Part shown: one piece after another, positions 9,648 through 19,720 of the stretch | How the letters are laid out: each line of letters opens with the position of its first letter | Numbering within the stretch: position 1 is the first letter of the stretch | NCBI RefSeq assembly: GCF_000259255.1 | Contig: NC_017737.1 | Coordinates: 1,612,001-1,676,000, forward strand | Direction: 5' to 3' | DNA: 64,000 nucleotides | Origin: Helicobacter cetorum MIT 00-7128 | Lineage (GTDB): Bacteria; Campylobacterota; Campylobacteria; Campylobacterales; Helicobacteraceae | Position numbers and translations under genes: made by a program | Notes under the pieces: model-generated | What the model saw: only the letters and a program-made list of their open reading frames with translations | The model's database searches: none | What the model was told of the DNA's origin: nothing

Positions 9648-11672
9648 GTGCTAGAAACTTTGAATCTAAACCCCGAACAAAATAAGGCCGCTACGGCAAC
9701 AATGGGGCATAATTTAATCATTGCAAGCGCTGGCACAGGTAAGACTTCTACGATTGTGGGGCGGATTTTACACTTATTAAATCATGGCATAAAGCCTGAA
9801 GAAATCTTGCTCTTAACTTTCACCAATAAAGCGAGTAACGAGATGATTGAAAGGGTGGCCAAATATTCTAAATTAAGCTCTAAAATTGAAGCGGGCACTT
9901 TTCATGCAGTCGCTTATCGCTATTTAAAAGAGCATTACCCTAGTTTAAGTCTCAAACAACCACGAGAATTAAGAAAACTCTTAGAAAGCATTGTGGATAC
10001 CAAAAATTTTATTGATGATGAGCAAAAGCCCTACACCACGCAACATTTATACGCGCTCTACTCCCTTTATACTAACGCTTTAAAAGAAGAAGATTTTAGC
10101 GCATGGCTAACTCAGAAAAACCCCGAACACGCCAAGCACAGCACTTTTTATGAAAACATTTTAGAAGAGTTTGAAAACACCAAAAAAAAGCATAATTATA
10201 TAGACTATAACGACTTGTTGCTTTTATTCAAAAAGGCTATGTTAGAAAAGGGTAGTCCTTATAAAGAAGTGCTTTGTGATGAATTTCAGGACACAAACCC
10301 CTTGCAAGAATCTATTTTAGATGCCATAAATGCCCCAAGTCTCTTTTGTGTGGGCGATTATGACCAAAGCATTTATGCTTTTAATGGAGCTGATATTTCT
10401 ATTATTTCTAATTTCACTCAAAAATACCAAAACGCCCAAGTTTTTACCCTAACCAAAAACTACCGCTCCTCTAAAGAAATCCTAGACTTAGCTAATAAAG
10501 TGATACAACATAACGAACGCATTTATCCTAAGAATTTAGAAGTGGTCAAATCAGGGAGTTTTAGTAAGCCCACGCTTTTAAACTATAACGACAATATCAC
10601 GCAATGCCAAGATATAGCCAAACGCATTGTAGTGAGAAAAAATTTTAAAGAAGTGGCAGTGATTTTTAGGAATAATGCAAGTGCAGACCAAGTAGAAGCA
10701 GCCCTAAGAGCCCAAGGCGTGCCAAGCAAGAGAAAGGGTAGCACAAGCTTTTTTGAATCCAAAGAAATCGCGTTAGTTTTAGATATTTGCACGCTTATTT
10801 TTAACCCTAAAGATATTATGGCAGCCATTCATATTCTAAGTTATGTGAGCGATGTGGGGGCTAATATCGCTAAGGATATTTATGAAGCCTTAATACTACT
10901 AGGTAATGGGGATTTAAAACTAGGGTTAACTAGCCCTAATAAAGAAGCCAAAATCTATTCCAAGAAGAAAGAAATCACTTCTATGGGGCTTTTTGAAGAA
11001 ATTTTTGCCCTAGAAAATAGCTCAAGGTTTAATGGCGTTATTTCTAAGACATTTCACTCACACCCTGTTTTTATGCACCCTAAAATCTCTATGAATGGGG
11101 CTAAAATGCTGAGCGATTTTTTCACTCTCTATGCTAATATCTCTCATCAATCCCCAACTTCTCTAATCCATAATATTACCACTAGCGAGTTTTTTAAGGT
11201 GTGTAAAACACGCCTTTTAAAAGAACGCTCCAAAAATAAGGACGGCTCTAGCAACGAGTTTAAGCACCTTCAAGCTCAAAAACGCTTCAATGAAAAAATT
11301 GAACTATTAGGCTCTTTAGCTAAAAATTACCACGATTTAGGGCGTTTTTTAAATGGCATGTTGCTTGGCTCTAATGAAGCCTCGCAAGGAAATGGTGTGA
11401 ATTTATTGAGCGTGCATGCGTCTAAGGGCTTAGAATTTAAAGATGTCTATATTATAGATTTAATGGAAGGGCGTTTTCCTAACCATAAGCTGATGAATAC
11501 CGGGGGCGGAGTGGAAGAAGAAAGAAGGCTTTTTTATGTCGCTGTTACAAGGGCTAAGGAAAATCTATGGCTCTCTTATGCTAAAAGCGAATTAAGAGAC
11601 AACGCTAAAAACAAAGAATACGAGCCGTCTATGTTCTTGTATGAAGCAGGGCTTTTAAGAAAAGAAAGTTAA
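9648..11672 (+). CDS. rep: UvrD/Rep-family ATP-dependent DNA helicase
   Basis: 674 residues, typical of superfamily 1A helicases. Walker A is IIASAGTGKTSTIVGRIL (about 25-42), motif Ia is LLLTFTNKASNEM, the DExx box is LCDEFQDTNPLQ (about 206-217), motif III is GDYDQSIYAFNGAD, motif IV is TKNYRSSKEIL, motif V is SVHASKGLEFKDVYI and motif VI is YVAVTRAKENLWLSY. It should unwind DNA 3'-5' in replication restart or repair. The start is GTG, 3 bp after the methyltransferase stop, suggesting co-transcription. It corresponds to HP0911 (rep). Its stop shares a TTAA with the convergent gene on the other strand. Confidence 0.95.
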   Translation: MLETLNLNPEQNKAATATMGHNLIIASAGTGKTSTIVGRILHLLNHGIKPEEILLLTFTNKASNEMIERVAKYSKLSSKIEAGTFHAVAYRYLKEHYPSLSLKQPRELRKLLESIVDTKNFIDDEQKPYTTQHLYALYSLYTNALKEEDFSAWLTQKNPEHAKHSTFYENILEEFENTKKKHNYIDYNDLLLLFKKAMLEKGSPYKEVLCDEFQDTNPLQESILDAINAPSLFCVGDYDQSIYAFNGADISIISNFTQKYQNAQVFTLTKNYRSSKEILDLANKVIQHNERIYPKNLEVVKSGSFSKPTLLNYNDNITQCQDIAKRIVVRKNFKEVAVIFRNNASADQVEAALRAQGVPSKRKGSTSFFESKEIALVLDICTLIFNPKDIMAAIHILSYVSDVGANIAKDIYEALILLGNGDLKLGLTSPNKEAKIYSKKKEITSMGLFEEIFALENSSRFNGVISKTFHSHPVFMHPKISMNGAKMLSDFFTLYANISHQSPTSLIHNITTSEFFKVCKTRLLKERSKNKDGSSNEFKHLQAQKRFNEKIELLGSLAKNYHDLGRFLNGMLLGSNEASQGNGVNLLSVHASKGLEFKDVYIIDLMEGRFPNHKLMNTGGGVEEERRLFYVAVTRAKENLWLSYAKSELRDNAKNKEYEPSMFLYEAGLLRKES

Positions 11673-12673
11673 ATAAATAGCTTGGGCTGAGAAAAATTTT
11701 GAAAGGCTGAAAACACATGGAATAACACAATCAATGCTGTAATAATATAAGCCAAATAACGGGGCAACTTTTCAAGCATGAAAAAGGCTGCAAAATAAAA
11801 TACCTTATTAATATTTCTTTCAAAACTAGATAATGATAAATTCTTATCCTCATTTTTTATCATATTCAAACAAGCATGCCAAGTCTTACCTTCTTTTATA
11901 ATAATTTGAGACAAATCAGATGTTAACCATGACTGAATCATACAAGGAGATGCCGCAATCAATAAGAAGATTAAAGGTAATAAAACGCCAAACGATGAAG
12001 AAATATTTAAGCAACTTAACAAGAATTGTTCGCCAAAAAACCCAAAAAATAAAACAGGACAAACAAGCAAAATCGTACTAAGCACGGATACAAGCCTTTG
12101 ATATTTTTTGAATCTTATAATTTTTCCAATGGTTATTTTCTTGACTTTATTTTTATATTGATTATAAAACAAAATAAAACATGCAAGTCCCTCTAAGTTT
12201 TCTCGCTCTTGGAGTAAGCCATCTGGAACTTGAAATCTATTCTTTTTCTGTTGGATAATAATTTCATTATATGACACCTTTAAAGCTTCAAGAAATTGCA
12301 CACTCATCTTATCTACAAGTTTCCTCATTGGTAAAAGAGAGTTTTCAAAACTATATCTTTGAAACACCTCATCAGCACTAGACCTAAACGATATTGTTAT
12401 TTTCTTCTTTTGGTAGGAAATCTCATGCGTGCTAAAATTATAGCAACTCTCATTATTAATCGTATTAATAGTGTTATTACCACCATTTATGGTTAGATTA
12501 TGGCTATTTATATGGCTGTTATTTGCAATAATGCTATCTCCATTCACACTAATATCATGGGCAACTATGCTTGCTTTACTAGATTGATTTTGTTCCTTTT
12601 CATTTTTGGCGAATTTGACAAAAAAATCTTTCAAACTATTCATAAAATCAAGAATATTTTTCAGCATTTCCAT
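11669..12673 (-). CDS. unrecognised membrane protein with Asn-rich N-terminal region
   Basis: 334 residues. Residues ~36-75 are rich in Asn, Ile and Ser, with a repeating hydrophobic/Asn pattern (ISVNGDSIIANNSHINSHN, then LTINGGNNTINTINN) that could form a short beta-solenoid. A charged middle part follows (about 90-180). Then come two hydrophobic segments around residues 198-250 and another near 290-325, so it is probably an inner-membrane protein. I do not recognise a family. It is absent from my memory of the conserved order between rep and nhaC, so it may be acquired. Its stop overlaps that of rep by 4 bp, tail to tail. The function is unknown. Confidence 0.7.
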   Translation of the reverse strand: MEMLKNILDFMNSLKDFFVKFAKNEKEQNQSSKASIVAHDISVNGDSIIANNSHINSHNLTINGGNNTINTINNESCYNFSTHEISYQKKKITISFRSSADEVFQRYSFENSLLPMRKLVDKMSVQFLEALKVSYNEIIIQQKKNRFQVPDGLLQERENLEGLACFILFYNQYKNKVKKITIGKIIRFKKYQRLVSVLSTILLVCPVLFFGFFGEQFLLSCLNISSSFGVLLPLIFLLIAASPCMIQSWLTSDLSQIIIKEGKTWHACLNMIKNEDKNLSLSSFERNINKVFYFAAFFMLEKLPRYLAYIITALIVLFHVFSAFQNFSQPKLFI

Positions 12674-12831
12674 AAAAACTCCTAATTTTCTTAAAAAAAT
12701 AAATTATAAAATATTTTAATATAATTTTTTAGTTTTTTAATAAATTATTTATAAAAATAACATAATTAAAAATATTAAAAATACTTACCAAGTAAATTTA
12801 TTTCTTGCTAAGCATTGGTAATTCTACATAT

Positions 12832-14325
12832 TTAAACTTCCCTATAAACCACCTTAAAAACATAAAACACCCCCACCAGCAAAACTAAGCCCACTATAAG
12901 GGCGAGCACATTAGAATGCGTAAAACTTGCAACCATTAAACTTACCATGCTACAAAGCATCGTAATAGTCGCATAAGGAAGTTGCGTGATGAAATGGCTT
13001 TGCACTGAGCATCCTGCCCCTGTAGCTGATAAAATGGTGGTATCAGAAATAGGGCTAGTATGGTCTCCATAAACCGCTCCAGAAAGAATGGCTGAAACAA
13101 TCAAAATAATATCGCTTTCATTTGCCATACTCGCTCCAATAGGTAGCATGATAGCAAACGCCCCCCAGCTTGTGCCGGTAGAAAATGCGATAAACCCAGA
13201 GATTAAAAAAAAGATTAAAGGCATATACACACTGCCCCCACTACTTAAAAATTCTTTGCTAACTTGAGCCAGATACAACCCCGTTTGCATATCATCTCTA
13301 ATTACAGGTCCAATAGCCCAAGCAAGCGTTAAGACTAAAATCGCTGAACTCATGCTCTTAAATCCAGCGATGATAATGCTTAAAAAACTCCCTTTTTCTA
13401 AAAACCTGTAAGCCAAAAGGTAAGTGATAACAAGCGAAAACAACCCCCCATAAAAAAGCGAAAAACTCGCATCAGTGTTTTTCAAAACATATCCGGTGTA
13501 AAAAATCAGCGATGAAATGGACACAATCAATAACAAAATAGAAATAGGCAATAAACTTAAGGGGGCTAGTTTTGAAACATTTTCTTCTTGCTCACTATAG
13601 AAATCCTTAACCCCTACATTTTGATACTTTTTCATACTAGGAAGATTGATTTGCCATAAAATCGTAAGAAATACTGCAAAAAGCGCAAAAATCGCATAAT
13701 AATTACTACTCAAGCTTTGAATTAGCACTGAAAAACTATCTTCTAACAAAGGGGATTTGTCATTATCCATAATCCCCATAATATAAGCTCCCCAGCTTGA
13801 AATTGGCACAAGTAGGCATACCGGCGCTGAAGTGGAATCTATGATATAGGCTAGTCGCTCTCGTGTAGAATTATGAGCGTCATTGAGAGATTTTGAGATT
13901 TGTCCTACGGTTAAGGCGTTAAAATAATCATCAATAAAGATAATAATACCTGCAAAAAAGGCGATAAATTCGGGAGTTTTAGCGTTTTTAGCATATTTTT
14001 TAGCTTTTTTAACAAAGTTTTGCACGCTACCACTTTTAAAAATCAATTGACTTAAAATGCCTAAAAGGATTAAAAAGCCAAAAACATAGAGATTAGAAAG
14101 ATTAAATTCTAAACGCTTATGATTAGAAGCATCGCTTTTATAGGTGTAAAAAACTGAAGTAATTTTTTGATAAACATACTCAAGAATACTAAAGAAGTCT
14201 AAAGAATATAATAAAAACGCACTTGCTAAAATCCCCACAAACAAGGAGAGAGCCACACGCTTAGTCAGCACCACCATCACAATCACACTGACTGGAACAA
14301 TAAGACTCAAAGCTGATAATCCCAC
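12832..14325 (-). CDS. nhaC: NhaC-family Na+/H+ antiporter
   Basis: 497 residues with about 11-12 hydrophobic segments. Conserved stretches typical of NhaC include IIIFIDDYFNALTVGQISKS (about 130-150), DSTSAPVCLLVPISSWG (about 162-178), FSTGTSWGAFAIMLPIG (about 385-401) and AVYGDHTSPISDTTI (about 420-434). These transporters exchange Na+ for protons across the inner membrane, relevant to pH and salt homeostasis in the stomach. It corresponds to HP0946 in H. pylori and, as there, lies next to a tRNA cluster. The start ATG is at 14325. It is monocistronic as seen. Confidence 0.93.
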   Translation of the reverse strand: MGLSALSLIVPVSVIVMVVLTKRVALSLFVGILASAFLLYSLDFFSILEYVYQKITSVFYTYKSDASNHKRLEFNLSNLYVFGFLILLGILSQLIFKSGSVQNFVKKAKKYAKNAKTPEFIAFFAGIIIFIDDYFNALTVGQISKSLNDAHNSTRERLAYIIDSTSAPVCLLVPISSWGAYIMGIMDNDKSPLLEDSFSVLIQSLSSNYYAIFALFAVFLTILWQINLPSMKKYQNVGVKDFYSEQEENVSKLAPLSLLPISILLLIVSISSLIFYTGYVLKNTDASFSLFYGGLFSLVITYLLAYRFLEKGSFLSIIIAGFKSMSSAILVLTLAWAIGPVIRDDMQTGLYLAQVSKEFLSSGGSVYMPLIFFLISGFIAFSTGTSWGAFAIMLPIGASMANESDIILIVSAILSGAVYGDHTSPISDTTILSATGAGCSVQSHFITQLPYATITMLCSMVSLMVASFTHSNVLALIVGLVLLVGVFYVFKVVYREV

Positions 14326-14478
14326 AGGACAAAATCCTTTAAAAAATGGTCAAATTTCAATTAAAAGAGACAATAAATATTTAAGCCATGCCTACCACAA
14401 CATGAGCGTAAACATTCTCGTTGCAAAATGAGGGAATGAACTTGTAAAAACAAATCGCTTAAAGGATTTTCATTCAAG

Positions 14479-14566
14479 TGGCCGGGAGAGAGGGATTCGA
14501 ACCCCCGGAGGTATTACCCTCAACGGTTTTCAAGACCGCCGCTTTCAACCACTCAGCCATCTCCCG
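14479..14566 (-). tRNA. tRNA-Ser (anticodon UGA)
   Basis: 88 nt with a long variable arm as in class II tRNAs. The anticodon loop CTTGAAA gives UGA. The acceptor arm CGGGAGA pairs with TCTCCCG; the discriminator is G and CCA is encoded. The T-loop is GGTTCGAATCC. It is last in a four-tRNA cluster transcribed leftward. Confidence 0.97.
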
Positions 14567-14612
14567 CTTTCTCAATAAATTACGCCTTTGCAAAAACCTC
14601 AAATATCTCATT

Positions 14613-14687
14613 TGGAGGCGACACCCGGATTTGAACCGGGGAATCAAGGTTTTGCAGACCCATGCCTTACCACTTGGCTATGTCGCC
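14613..14687 (-). tRNA. tRNA-Cys (anticodon GCA)
   Basis: 75 nt. The acceptor GGCGACA pairs with TGTCGCC; the discriminator is T and CCA is encoded. The anticodon loop TCTGCAAAA gives GCA. The T-arm contains GGTTCAAATCC. It is third of four tRNAs in the cluster. Confidence 0.97.
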
Positions 14688-14739
14688 CTATCTTTAAATG
14701 AAATTACAAACAACATTAAAAAAATTTAAAATATCATCG

Positions 14740-14826
14740 TGGTGCCCAAAGCCGGACTTGAACCGGCACGGTATTGCTACCGAGGGATTTTAAGTCCCTT
14801 GTGTCTACCAATTCCACCACCTGGGC
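14740..14826 (-). tRNA. tRNA-Leu (anticodon UAA)
   Basis: 87 nt, class II, with a long variable arm (TCGGTAGCAATACCG). The anticodon loop ACTTAAAAT gives UAA. The acceptor GCCCAGG pairs with TTTGGGC using G-U pairs, and CCA is encoded. Confidence 0.97.
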
Positions 14827-14875
14827 AAATCTAATAGAAACTGCTTGCATAAGAGTAATATTAAACATCAAAGTA

Positions 14876-14950
14876 TGGAGCGGGAAACGGGGATCGAACC
14901 CGCGGCCCCGACCTTGGCAAGGTCGTGCTCTACCACTGAGCTATTCCCGC
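14876..14950 (-). tRNA. tRNA-Gly (anticodon GCC)
   Basis: 75 nt. The acceptor GCGGGAA pairs with TTCCCGC, followed by TCCA. The anticodon stem-loop GACCTTGCCAAGGTC gives GCC. It is the first tRNA of the leftward cluster Gly-Leu-Cys-Ser. Confidence 0.97.
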
Positions 14951-15284
14951 ACCTAAATTTCAAAAAACAACAAGCGCTATTATAACTAAAGCAAAATTAA
15001 AAATCAAGACTTTATGAAAATTTATTTGTTTTATTTGGTTAATAGTCTTAATTTTGGCCTAAAAAGCTCAAAAAATTTCATTGCAAGCTCCTTTGGTTAC
15101 AGCAATAGTAGGACTATTTTTTATCATCATTCAAAATCTAGCCCAAGTATGGGTAAAAATTTTACAACTTAAAACAAACAAATTCTTTTAAAAGCGAAAT
15201 CATTCATATTGTTTTCCTTTTTTTATTTTGTTTAAACGATAATAACCACTAGAATTAACATTTTAAACTAAGGAGTTTTTCATT
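14951..15284 (+). other. intergenic region between tRNA cluster and ridA
   Basis: No intact gene is seen. A plus-strand frame from about 15063 to 15191 has a protein-like hydrophobic stretch (APLVTAIVGLFFIIIQNLAQ) followed by VWVKILQLKTNKFF and a stop, preceded by an in-frame stop. It may be the tail of a lost small membrane protein. A -10-like TAGAAT at 15250-15255 and AAGGAG just before 15285 serve ridA. Confidence 0.4.
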
Positions 15285-15662
15285 ATGAAACAAGTCATTC
15301 ATTCAGAATTAGCCCCAAAAGCTATAGGTCCTTATTCTCAAGCCATTAGCACTAATAATCTCGTGTTTGTCTCTGGGCAATTAGGCATTGATGTAGCCAC
15401 AAGCGAGTTTAAGGGCGCAGATATTCACGCTCAAACCACGCAAGCTATGGAAAATATCAAAGCGATTTTAAAAGAAGCTAACTTAGGCATGGAAAGTGTA
15501 GTAAAAACCACTATCTTATTAAAGAGCCTAGATGATTTTGCAATTGTTAATGAAATCTATGGGAGCTATTTTAAAGAGCCCTATCCAGCTAGAGCGACCT
15601 TTCAAGTGGCTAAACTCCCTAAAGACGCTCTAGTGGAAATTGAAGCCATTGCCGTTAAATAA
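15285..15662 (+). CDS. ridA: RidA (YjgF/YER057c/UK114) enamine/imine deaminase
   Basis: 125 residues, full length. Family signatures are IGPYSQAI near residues 15-22 and the C-terminal motif [26 protein letters not shown], with the conserved arginine (R105 region) and glutamate that bind the carboxylate of imine substrates. RidA hydrolyses reactive 2-aminoacrylate and other enamine/imine intermediates of amino acid metabolism. It is placed first in the operon before dadA, whose D-alanine oxidation yields an imine, so its role here is probably to clear that product (inference). It has a strong AAGGAG site; a -10 lies at 15250. Confidence 0.95.
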   Translation: MKQVIHSELAPKAIGPYSQAISTNNLVFVSGQLGIDVATSEFKGADIHAQTTQAMENIKAILKEANLGMESVVKTTILLKSLDDFAIVNEIYGSYFKEPYPARATFQVAKLPKDALVEIEAIAVK

Positions 15663-15697
15663 ATTATCACCTTATTGAGATAGAGGGATTTATAAAT

Positions 15698-16930
15698 ATG
15701 AAAAAAGATATCATCATTATAGGCGGTGGGATTGTAGGGCTTTCTTGTGCGTATTCTATGCATAAATTAGGCCATAAGGTCTGTGTGATTGAAAAAGGCG
15801 ATGGCACTAATTGCACTTCTTTTGGAAATGCAGGACTTATTTCCCCCTTTAAGGAGGCTCCGCTTGCAAGTCCGGGTGTGGTGCTAGATACCCTAAAGCT
15901 CATGCTTAAAAACCAAGCTCCACTAAAATTCCACTTTGGACTTAATCCCAAGCTATTTAAATGGATTTATAAATTCATACAAAGTGCTAATGCTAAATCT
16001 AAACATCGCACCATGGCATTATTTGAACGCTATGGGTGGCTTAGTATAGAGATGTATCACCAAATGCTAGAAGATGGCATGGACTTTTGGTATAAAGAAG
16101 ATGGGCTTTTGATGATTTATACTTTGCAAGAAAATTTTGAAAAGAAACTCAAAACTTGTGATGATAGCGGTGCTTATAAAATTCTCAATCCTAAAGAAAC
16201 TCAAGAATACATGCCTATTGCTAAAGACAATATCTGTGGTAGTGTGCTTTTAACAGAAAATGCCCATGTTGATCCGGGTGAAGTTATGCTTTCTTTACAA
16301 AAATATCTTAAAGAGGTTGGCGTGGAGTTTCGCTACAATGAAGAGGTTATAGATTTTGAATTTAAAAGCAATCTTGTAGATAGCATTATTACCAATAAAG
16401 GGCGACTTCAAGCTGAAAAAATTATTTTGGCTACTGGAGCTAACCCTACCACAATCAAAAAAACCAAGAATGATTTCTTAATGATGGGCGCAAAGGGCTA
16501 TAGTATTACTTTCAAAATGCCTGAAGAACTAAAACCAAAAACCTCTTCTTTATTTGCAGATATTTTTATGGCAATGACCCCTAGAAGAGACACGGTAAGA
16601 ATCACCTCAAAACTAGAGCTCAATACCAGTAACCCTCTTGTTGATAAAGAACAAATAGAAAACATGAAAAGAAATCTAGCCACTTTTACCCATGCCTTTG
16701 AGATGAAAGACCCTATAGAGTGGTGTGGCTTTAGACCTTTAACGCCTAATGATATTCCCTACTTAGGCTTTGATAAACAATTTAAGAATTTAATCCATGC
16801 TACAGGACTTGGTTGGCTTGGCATCACTTTTGGACCTGCTATTGGAAAACTTATTGCTGATTTGAGTAAAGATGGGGCTAATGAGAAAAATACTGATATA
16901 ATGCTATTTTCTGCATTTTTTAGGGACTAA
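15698..16930 (+). CDS. dadA: D-amino acid dehydrogenase, small (FAD) subunit
   Basis: 410 residues, DAO superfamily. The FAD-binding Rossmann motif IIIGGGIVGLSCAYSMHKLG (about 5-24) is followed by VCVIEKG. A second conserved stretch near 250-270 (AEKIILATGANPTTIKK) and the C-terminal WCGFRPLTPNDIPYLG and ATGLGWLGITFGPAIGKLIA complete the fold. DadA oxidises D-alanine (and other D-amino acids) to 2-oxo acid plus ammonia, passing electrons to the respiratory quinone pool at the inner membrane. It is 35 bp after ridA and 48 bp before the alanine symporter. The alanine racemase downstream would supply D-alanine from imported L-alanine. Confidence 0.94.
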   Translation: MKKDIIIIGGGIVGLSCAYSMHKLGHKVCVIEKGDGTNCTSFGNAGLISPFKEAPLASPGVVLDTLKLMLKNQAPLKFHFGLNPKLFKWIYKFIQSANAKSKHRTMALFERYGWLSIEMYHQMLEDGMDFWYKEDGLLMIYTLQENFEKKLKTCDDSGAYKILNPKETQEYMPIAKDNICGSVLLTENAHVDPGEVMLSLQKYLKEVGVEFRYNEEVIDFEFKSNLVDSIITNKGRLQAEKIILATGANPTTIKKTKNDFLMMGAKGYSITFKMPEELKPKTSSLFADIFMAMTPRRDTVRITSKLELNTSNPLVDKEQIENMKRNLATFTHAFEMKDPIEWCGFRPLTPNDIPYLGFDKQFKNLIHATGLGWLGITFGPAIGKLIADLSKDGANEKNTDIMLFSAFFRD

Positions 16931-16978
16931 TATTTCTAAGAAATCTATTGTTTTCAATTCTTTCAAGGGGTTTTTTAT

Positions 16979-18334
16979 ATGCAAACCATTGATTTAATCG
17001 TGCGCTCGTTGTCTAATCTCATATGGGGGATTCCTATGCAAATCCTTCTAGTTGGAACGGGCTTATTTTTGACTTTTTATCTCAAAGGCTTGCAATTTAG
17101 CAAACTCTTTTATGCAATTAAAATTCTCTTTGGCAAAGAATCCCAATCTAAAGGCGATATTTCGCAGTTTTCAGCTCTTATGCTCTCTTTGGGAGCAACG
17201 GTAGGCATTGGGAGTATTGTGGGCGTTGCCACAGCAATTAGTGTTGCAGGGCCTGGGGCTGTATTTTGGATGTGGGCTACAGGATTAGTTGGCATGGCAA
17301 CCAAATATGCTGAATCTATCCTAGCTGTAAAATACCGAGAGGAAGGTTCCCTAGGTTATAAGGGTGGGCCTATGTATTACATTAAGAATGGTCTTAAAAT
17401 GCCAAAACTTGCTATGGCATTTGCAATTTTTACCATTATTGCAAGCATTGGCACGGGAAATATGACTCAATCTAATGCGGTCTCTTCAATTTTAAGCGAG
17501 CAAATTTCCCTACCTACTTGGGTTTCTGGGCTATTGCTCACGCTTTTAACTGCTATTATTGTAGTGGGCGGGATTAAATCTATTGGAAAGTTTACTTCTT
17601 ATTTTGCTCCTGTTATGGTGCTTTTATATGTTGTTGCTGTTGGCTATATTATCTCAACCAATTTTGACCTTGCCCTACATGCAATACAACTTATCTTTGA
17701 ACAAGCCTTTAATCCAAAGCCTGTTGTAGGTGGAGCCACAGGAGCTCTGATTGCAACAATGATAAAAACCGGTATTGCTAGAGGTCTATATTCTAATGAG
17801 GCAGGTTTGGGAAGTTCAGCCATTATTGCTGCAAGCGCTCAAACGCACCACCCTGTGCGTCAAGCTCTAGTATCAATGCTACAAACTTTTATTGTAACAC
17901 TTATTGTTTGCACCGCTACTGCTACAATTATCTTAATGGCACCTGAATGGCATACCTTATTGCCTAATGGCGAAAGATTGAGTGCTAATCTTTTAACCTT
18001 AAAAAGCACCGAATATTTCTTGGGCTCTGTAGGGGCATTCATTATTTTTGCAACCATGATATTTTTTGCCTATTCTACTATTATTGGTTGGGCATACTAT
18101 GGCGAAAAGTGCACAGAATATGCCTTTGGAGCGAGCAAAATCAAATATTATCGCTTATTGTTTCTTGTTTGTATTATGGTGGGCGCACTTGCTAAAATTG
18201 ATTTTGTATGGAATTTAGCTGATTTGGCTAATGGACTTATGGCTATTCCTAACCTTATTGCTCTTATTTTATTGCATAAGGTTGTCTATTCTGAAACACG
18301 CTGGTATTTCAGCAAGCAAAACCTCAATCAGTGA
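16979..18334 (+). CDS. dagA: Na+:alanine/glycine symporter (AGCS family)
   Basis: 451 residues with about 10-11 transmembrane segments. Signatures of the AGCS family include [20 protein letters not shown] (about 69-88), [20 protein letters not shown] (about 91-110), [11 protein letters not shown] (about 157-167) and [19 protein letters not shown] (about 268-286). It imports D-/L-alanine or glycine with sodium at the inner membrane. It sits between dadA and alr in a tight operon (48 bp and 7 bp gaps), which supports alanine as the substrate. It corresponds to HP0942. Confidence 0.94.
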   Translation: MQTIDLIVRSLSNLIWGIPMQILLVGTGLFLTFYLKGLQFSKLFYAIKILFGKESQSKGDISQFSALMLSLGATVGIGSIVGVATAISVAGPGAVFWMWATGLVGMATKYAESILAVKYREEGSLGYKGGPMYYIKNGLKMPKLAMAFAIFTIIASIGTGNMTQSNAVSSILSEQISLPTWVSGLLLTLLTAIIVVGGIKSIGKFTSYFAPVMVLLYVVAVGYIISTNFDLALHAIQLIFEQAFNPKPVVGGATGALIATMIKTGIARGLYSNEAGLGSSAIIAASAQTHHPVRQALVSMLQTFIVTLIVCTATATIILMAPEWHTLLPNGERLSANLLTLKSTEYFLGSVGAFIIFATMIFFAYSTIIGWAYYGEKCTEYAFGASKIKYYRLLFLVCIMVGALAKIDFVWNLADLANGLMAIPNLIALILLHKVVYSETRWYFSKQNLNQ

Positions 18335-18341
18335 TATTTTA

Positions 18342-19535
18342 ATGTTACAAAGAGCAAGTTTTGTGGAAGTTAATGTCTCCGCCTTAAGGCATAATTTCAA
18401 TCTTGCCAAGACCTCTATCCCTAAGAATACTCATATTATGGCAATAGTAAAAGCCAATGCTTATGGAGCTGGAGCAATTAAAACAGCTCAAGTTTTTTTA
18501 GAAGAAGGGGCGCATTATTTAGGCGTGGCTACTTTAGATGAAGCTTTAGAATTACGCTCGCATTTTTCTGAAACCCCTATTTTAATTCTAGGCTATAGCC
18601 CTAATTCTAACGCTTCTATTCTGGTTGAAAACGATTTAAGTGCAACCATTTTTGACTACTCTCAAGCAGAGCTTTTTTCCCAAATAGCACTTAAGGCCAA
18701 CAAGCGCCTAAAAGTGCATCTTAAAATTGATACCGGAATGCATCGCTTAGGCTTAGAACCCAATTTTAGGAGTATAGAAGTAATAGAAAAAATATGCACC
18801 CTAAAAGGCTTAGAAGTTGAGGGGATTTTTACGCATTTAAGTAATGCTGACTCCAACATTAAAATCCATGCCAAAAAACAAATGCAAGCCTTTAACGCCT
18901 TTTTGGAGCAACTTTTAGATAAAAAGATGGAGTTTAAATACTATCATGCCTATAATTCAGCGGGCATTCTTTCTTTATGCAATGAAACCAAAAACAACTT
19001 TTTAAACCTCTATCGCCCCGGTATTATGCTCTATGGCTTTTATCCCTCTAATGAAGTGCAAAAGGTTTGTCAATCTCAAGGAATTTTTTTGCAAAATGTT
19101 ATAAGCCTAAAGGCTAAAATCGTGCAGATTAAAAGGGTTAAAAAAGGCGAATTTATAGGCTATGGCGAGAACTTTTATACTCAAGAAGAAACTTTAATAG
19201 GTATTCTAGCGCTAGGTTATGCAGATGGCTTAGTGCGCAATTTGGGAAATCGCATTCAAGTGGTTGTAAATAACCAGTTAGCCCCCCTTGTTGGTAAGAT
19301 ATGCATGGACCAATGTTTCATCAATCTTAATGGCATTCAAGCCAAAGAGGGCGATGAAGTTATTTTATTTGGAGATAAAAGTACTAAGGCTAGTGATGCA
19401 CACGACATAGCCATGCTTTTAGAGACGATTTCTTATGAAATCATTAGCACTTTATCCAAACGCTTGGAGCGTGTGTATATAGAACAGACCAAAAATACCA
19501 CTCAAAATAGTTGCAATAAAAAAATCTTTTTATAA
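18342..19535 (+). CDS. alr: alanine racemase
   Basis: 397 residues from the ATG at 18342. An upstream in-frame ATG (18231) would overlap the dagA coding sequence by 100 bp and adds residues unlike any Alr, so it is rejected. The PLP lysine is in [12 protein letters not shown] (K37). The second catalytic tyrosine lies in [13 protein letters not shown], and substrate-binding motifs [15 protein letters not shown] and [13 protein letters not shown] are present. Alr interconverts L- and D-alanine for peptidoglycan and, in this operon, for DadA. The ribosome site is weak, which fits translational coupling 7 bp after dagA. The C-terminal tail after RLERVYIEQ extends ~16 residues beyond the H. pylori end I remember. 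Confidence 0.95.
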   Translation: MLQRASFVEVNVSALRHNFNLAKTSIPKNTHIMAIVKANAYGAGAIKTAQVFLEEGAHYLGVATLDEALELRSHFSETPILILGYSPNSNASILVENDLSATIFDYSQAELFSQIALKANKRLKVHLKIDTGMHRLGLEPNFRSIEVIEKICTLKGLEVEGIFTHLSNADSNIKIHAKKQMQAFNAFLEQLLDKKMEFKYYHAYNSAGILSLCNETKNNFLNLYRPGIMLYGFYPSNEVQKVCQSQGIFLQNVISLKAKIVQIKRVKKGEFIGYGENFYTQEETLIGILALGYADGLVRNLGNRIQVVVNNQLAPLVGKICMDQCFINLNGIQAKEGDEVILFGDKSTKASDAHDIAMLLETISYEIISTLSKRLERVYIEQTKNTTQNSCNKKIFL

Positions 19536-19549
19536 ATAAACTATTTGCT

Positions 19550-19699
19550 TTAAAATCTGCTTATTCTCATTCTAACCAAAAACTCCATAACTTCTTTTTG
19601 ATGTGCAGATAAGAATTTTTTAGATTGATTATAAGCAAAATGCGAACTCACATAAAACAAATAGCACCCAATAGTAATTTCTACAATTCTCTTTATCAT
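19550..19699 (-). CDS. 49-residue predicted small membrane protein
   Basis: The ATG at 19699 is preceded by GTGGAG at a normal distance. The peptide starts MIKRIVEITIGCYLFYVSSH, with one hydrophobic segment (about 5-22), then a polar tail ending VRMRISRF. It lies 21 bp downstream of a second small membrane ORF on the same strand, suggesting a two-gene unit. I do not recognise it. Open frame, ribosome site and pairing support it; its length keeps confidence modest. Confidence 0.45.
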   Translation of the reverse strand: MIKRIVEITIGCYLFYVSSHFAYNQSKKFLSAHQKEVMEFLVRMRISRF

Positions 19700-19720
19700 T
19701 GACAATACTCCACTACAGCC

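Noticed and set aside
14478-14956. Two short plus-strand frames over the tRNA cluster
   Set aside because: They are antisense to four well-formed tRNA genes.
18231-18341. Longer start for alr
   Set aside because: It would overlap dagA by 100 bp, and the extra residues are the shadow of the dagA C-terminus in another frame.
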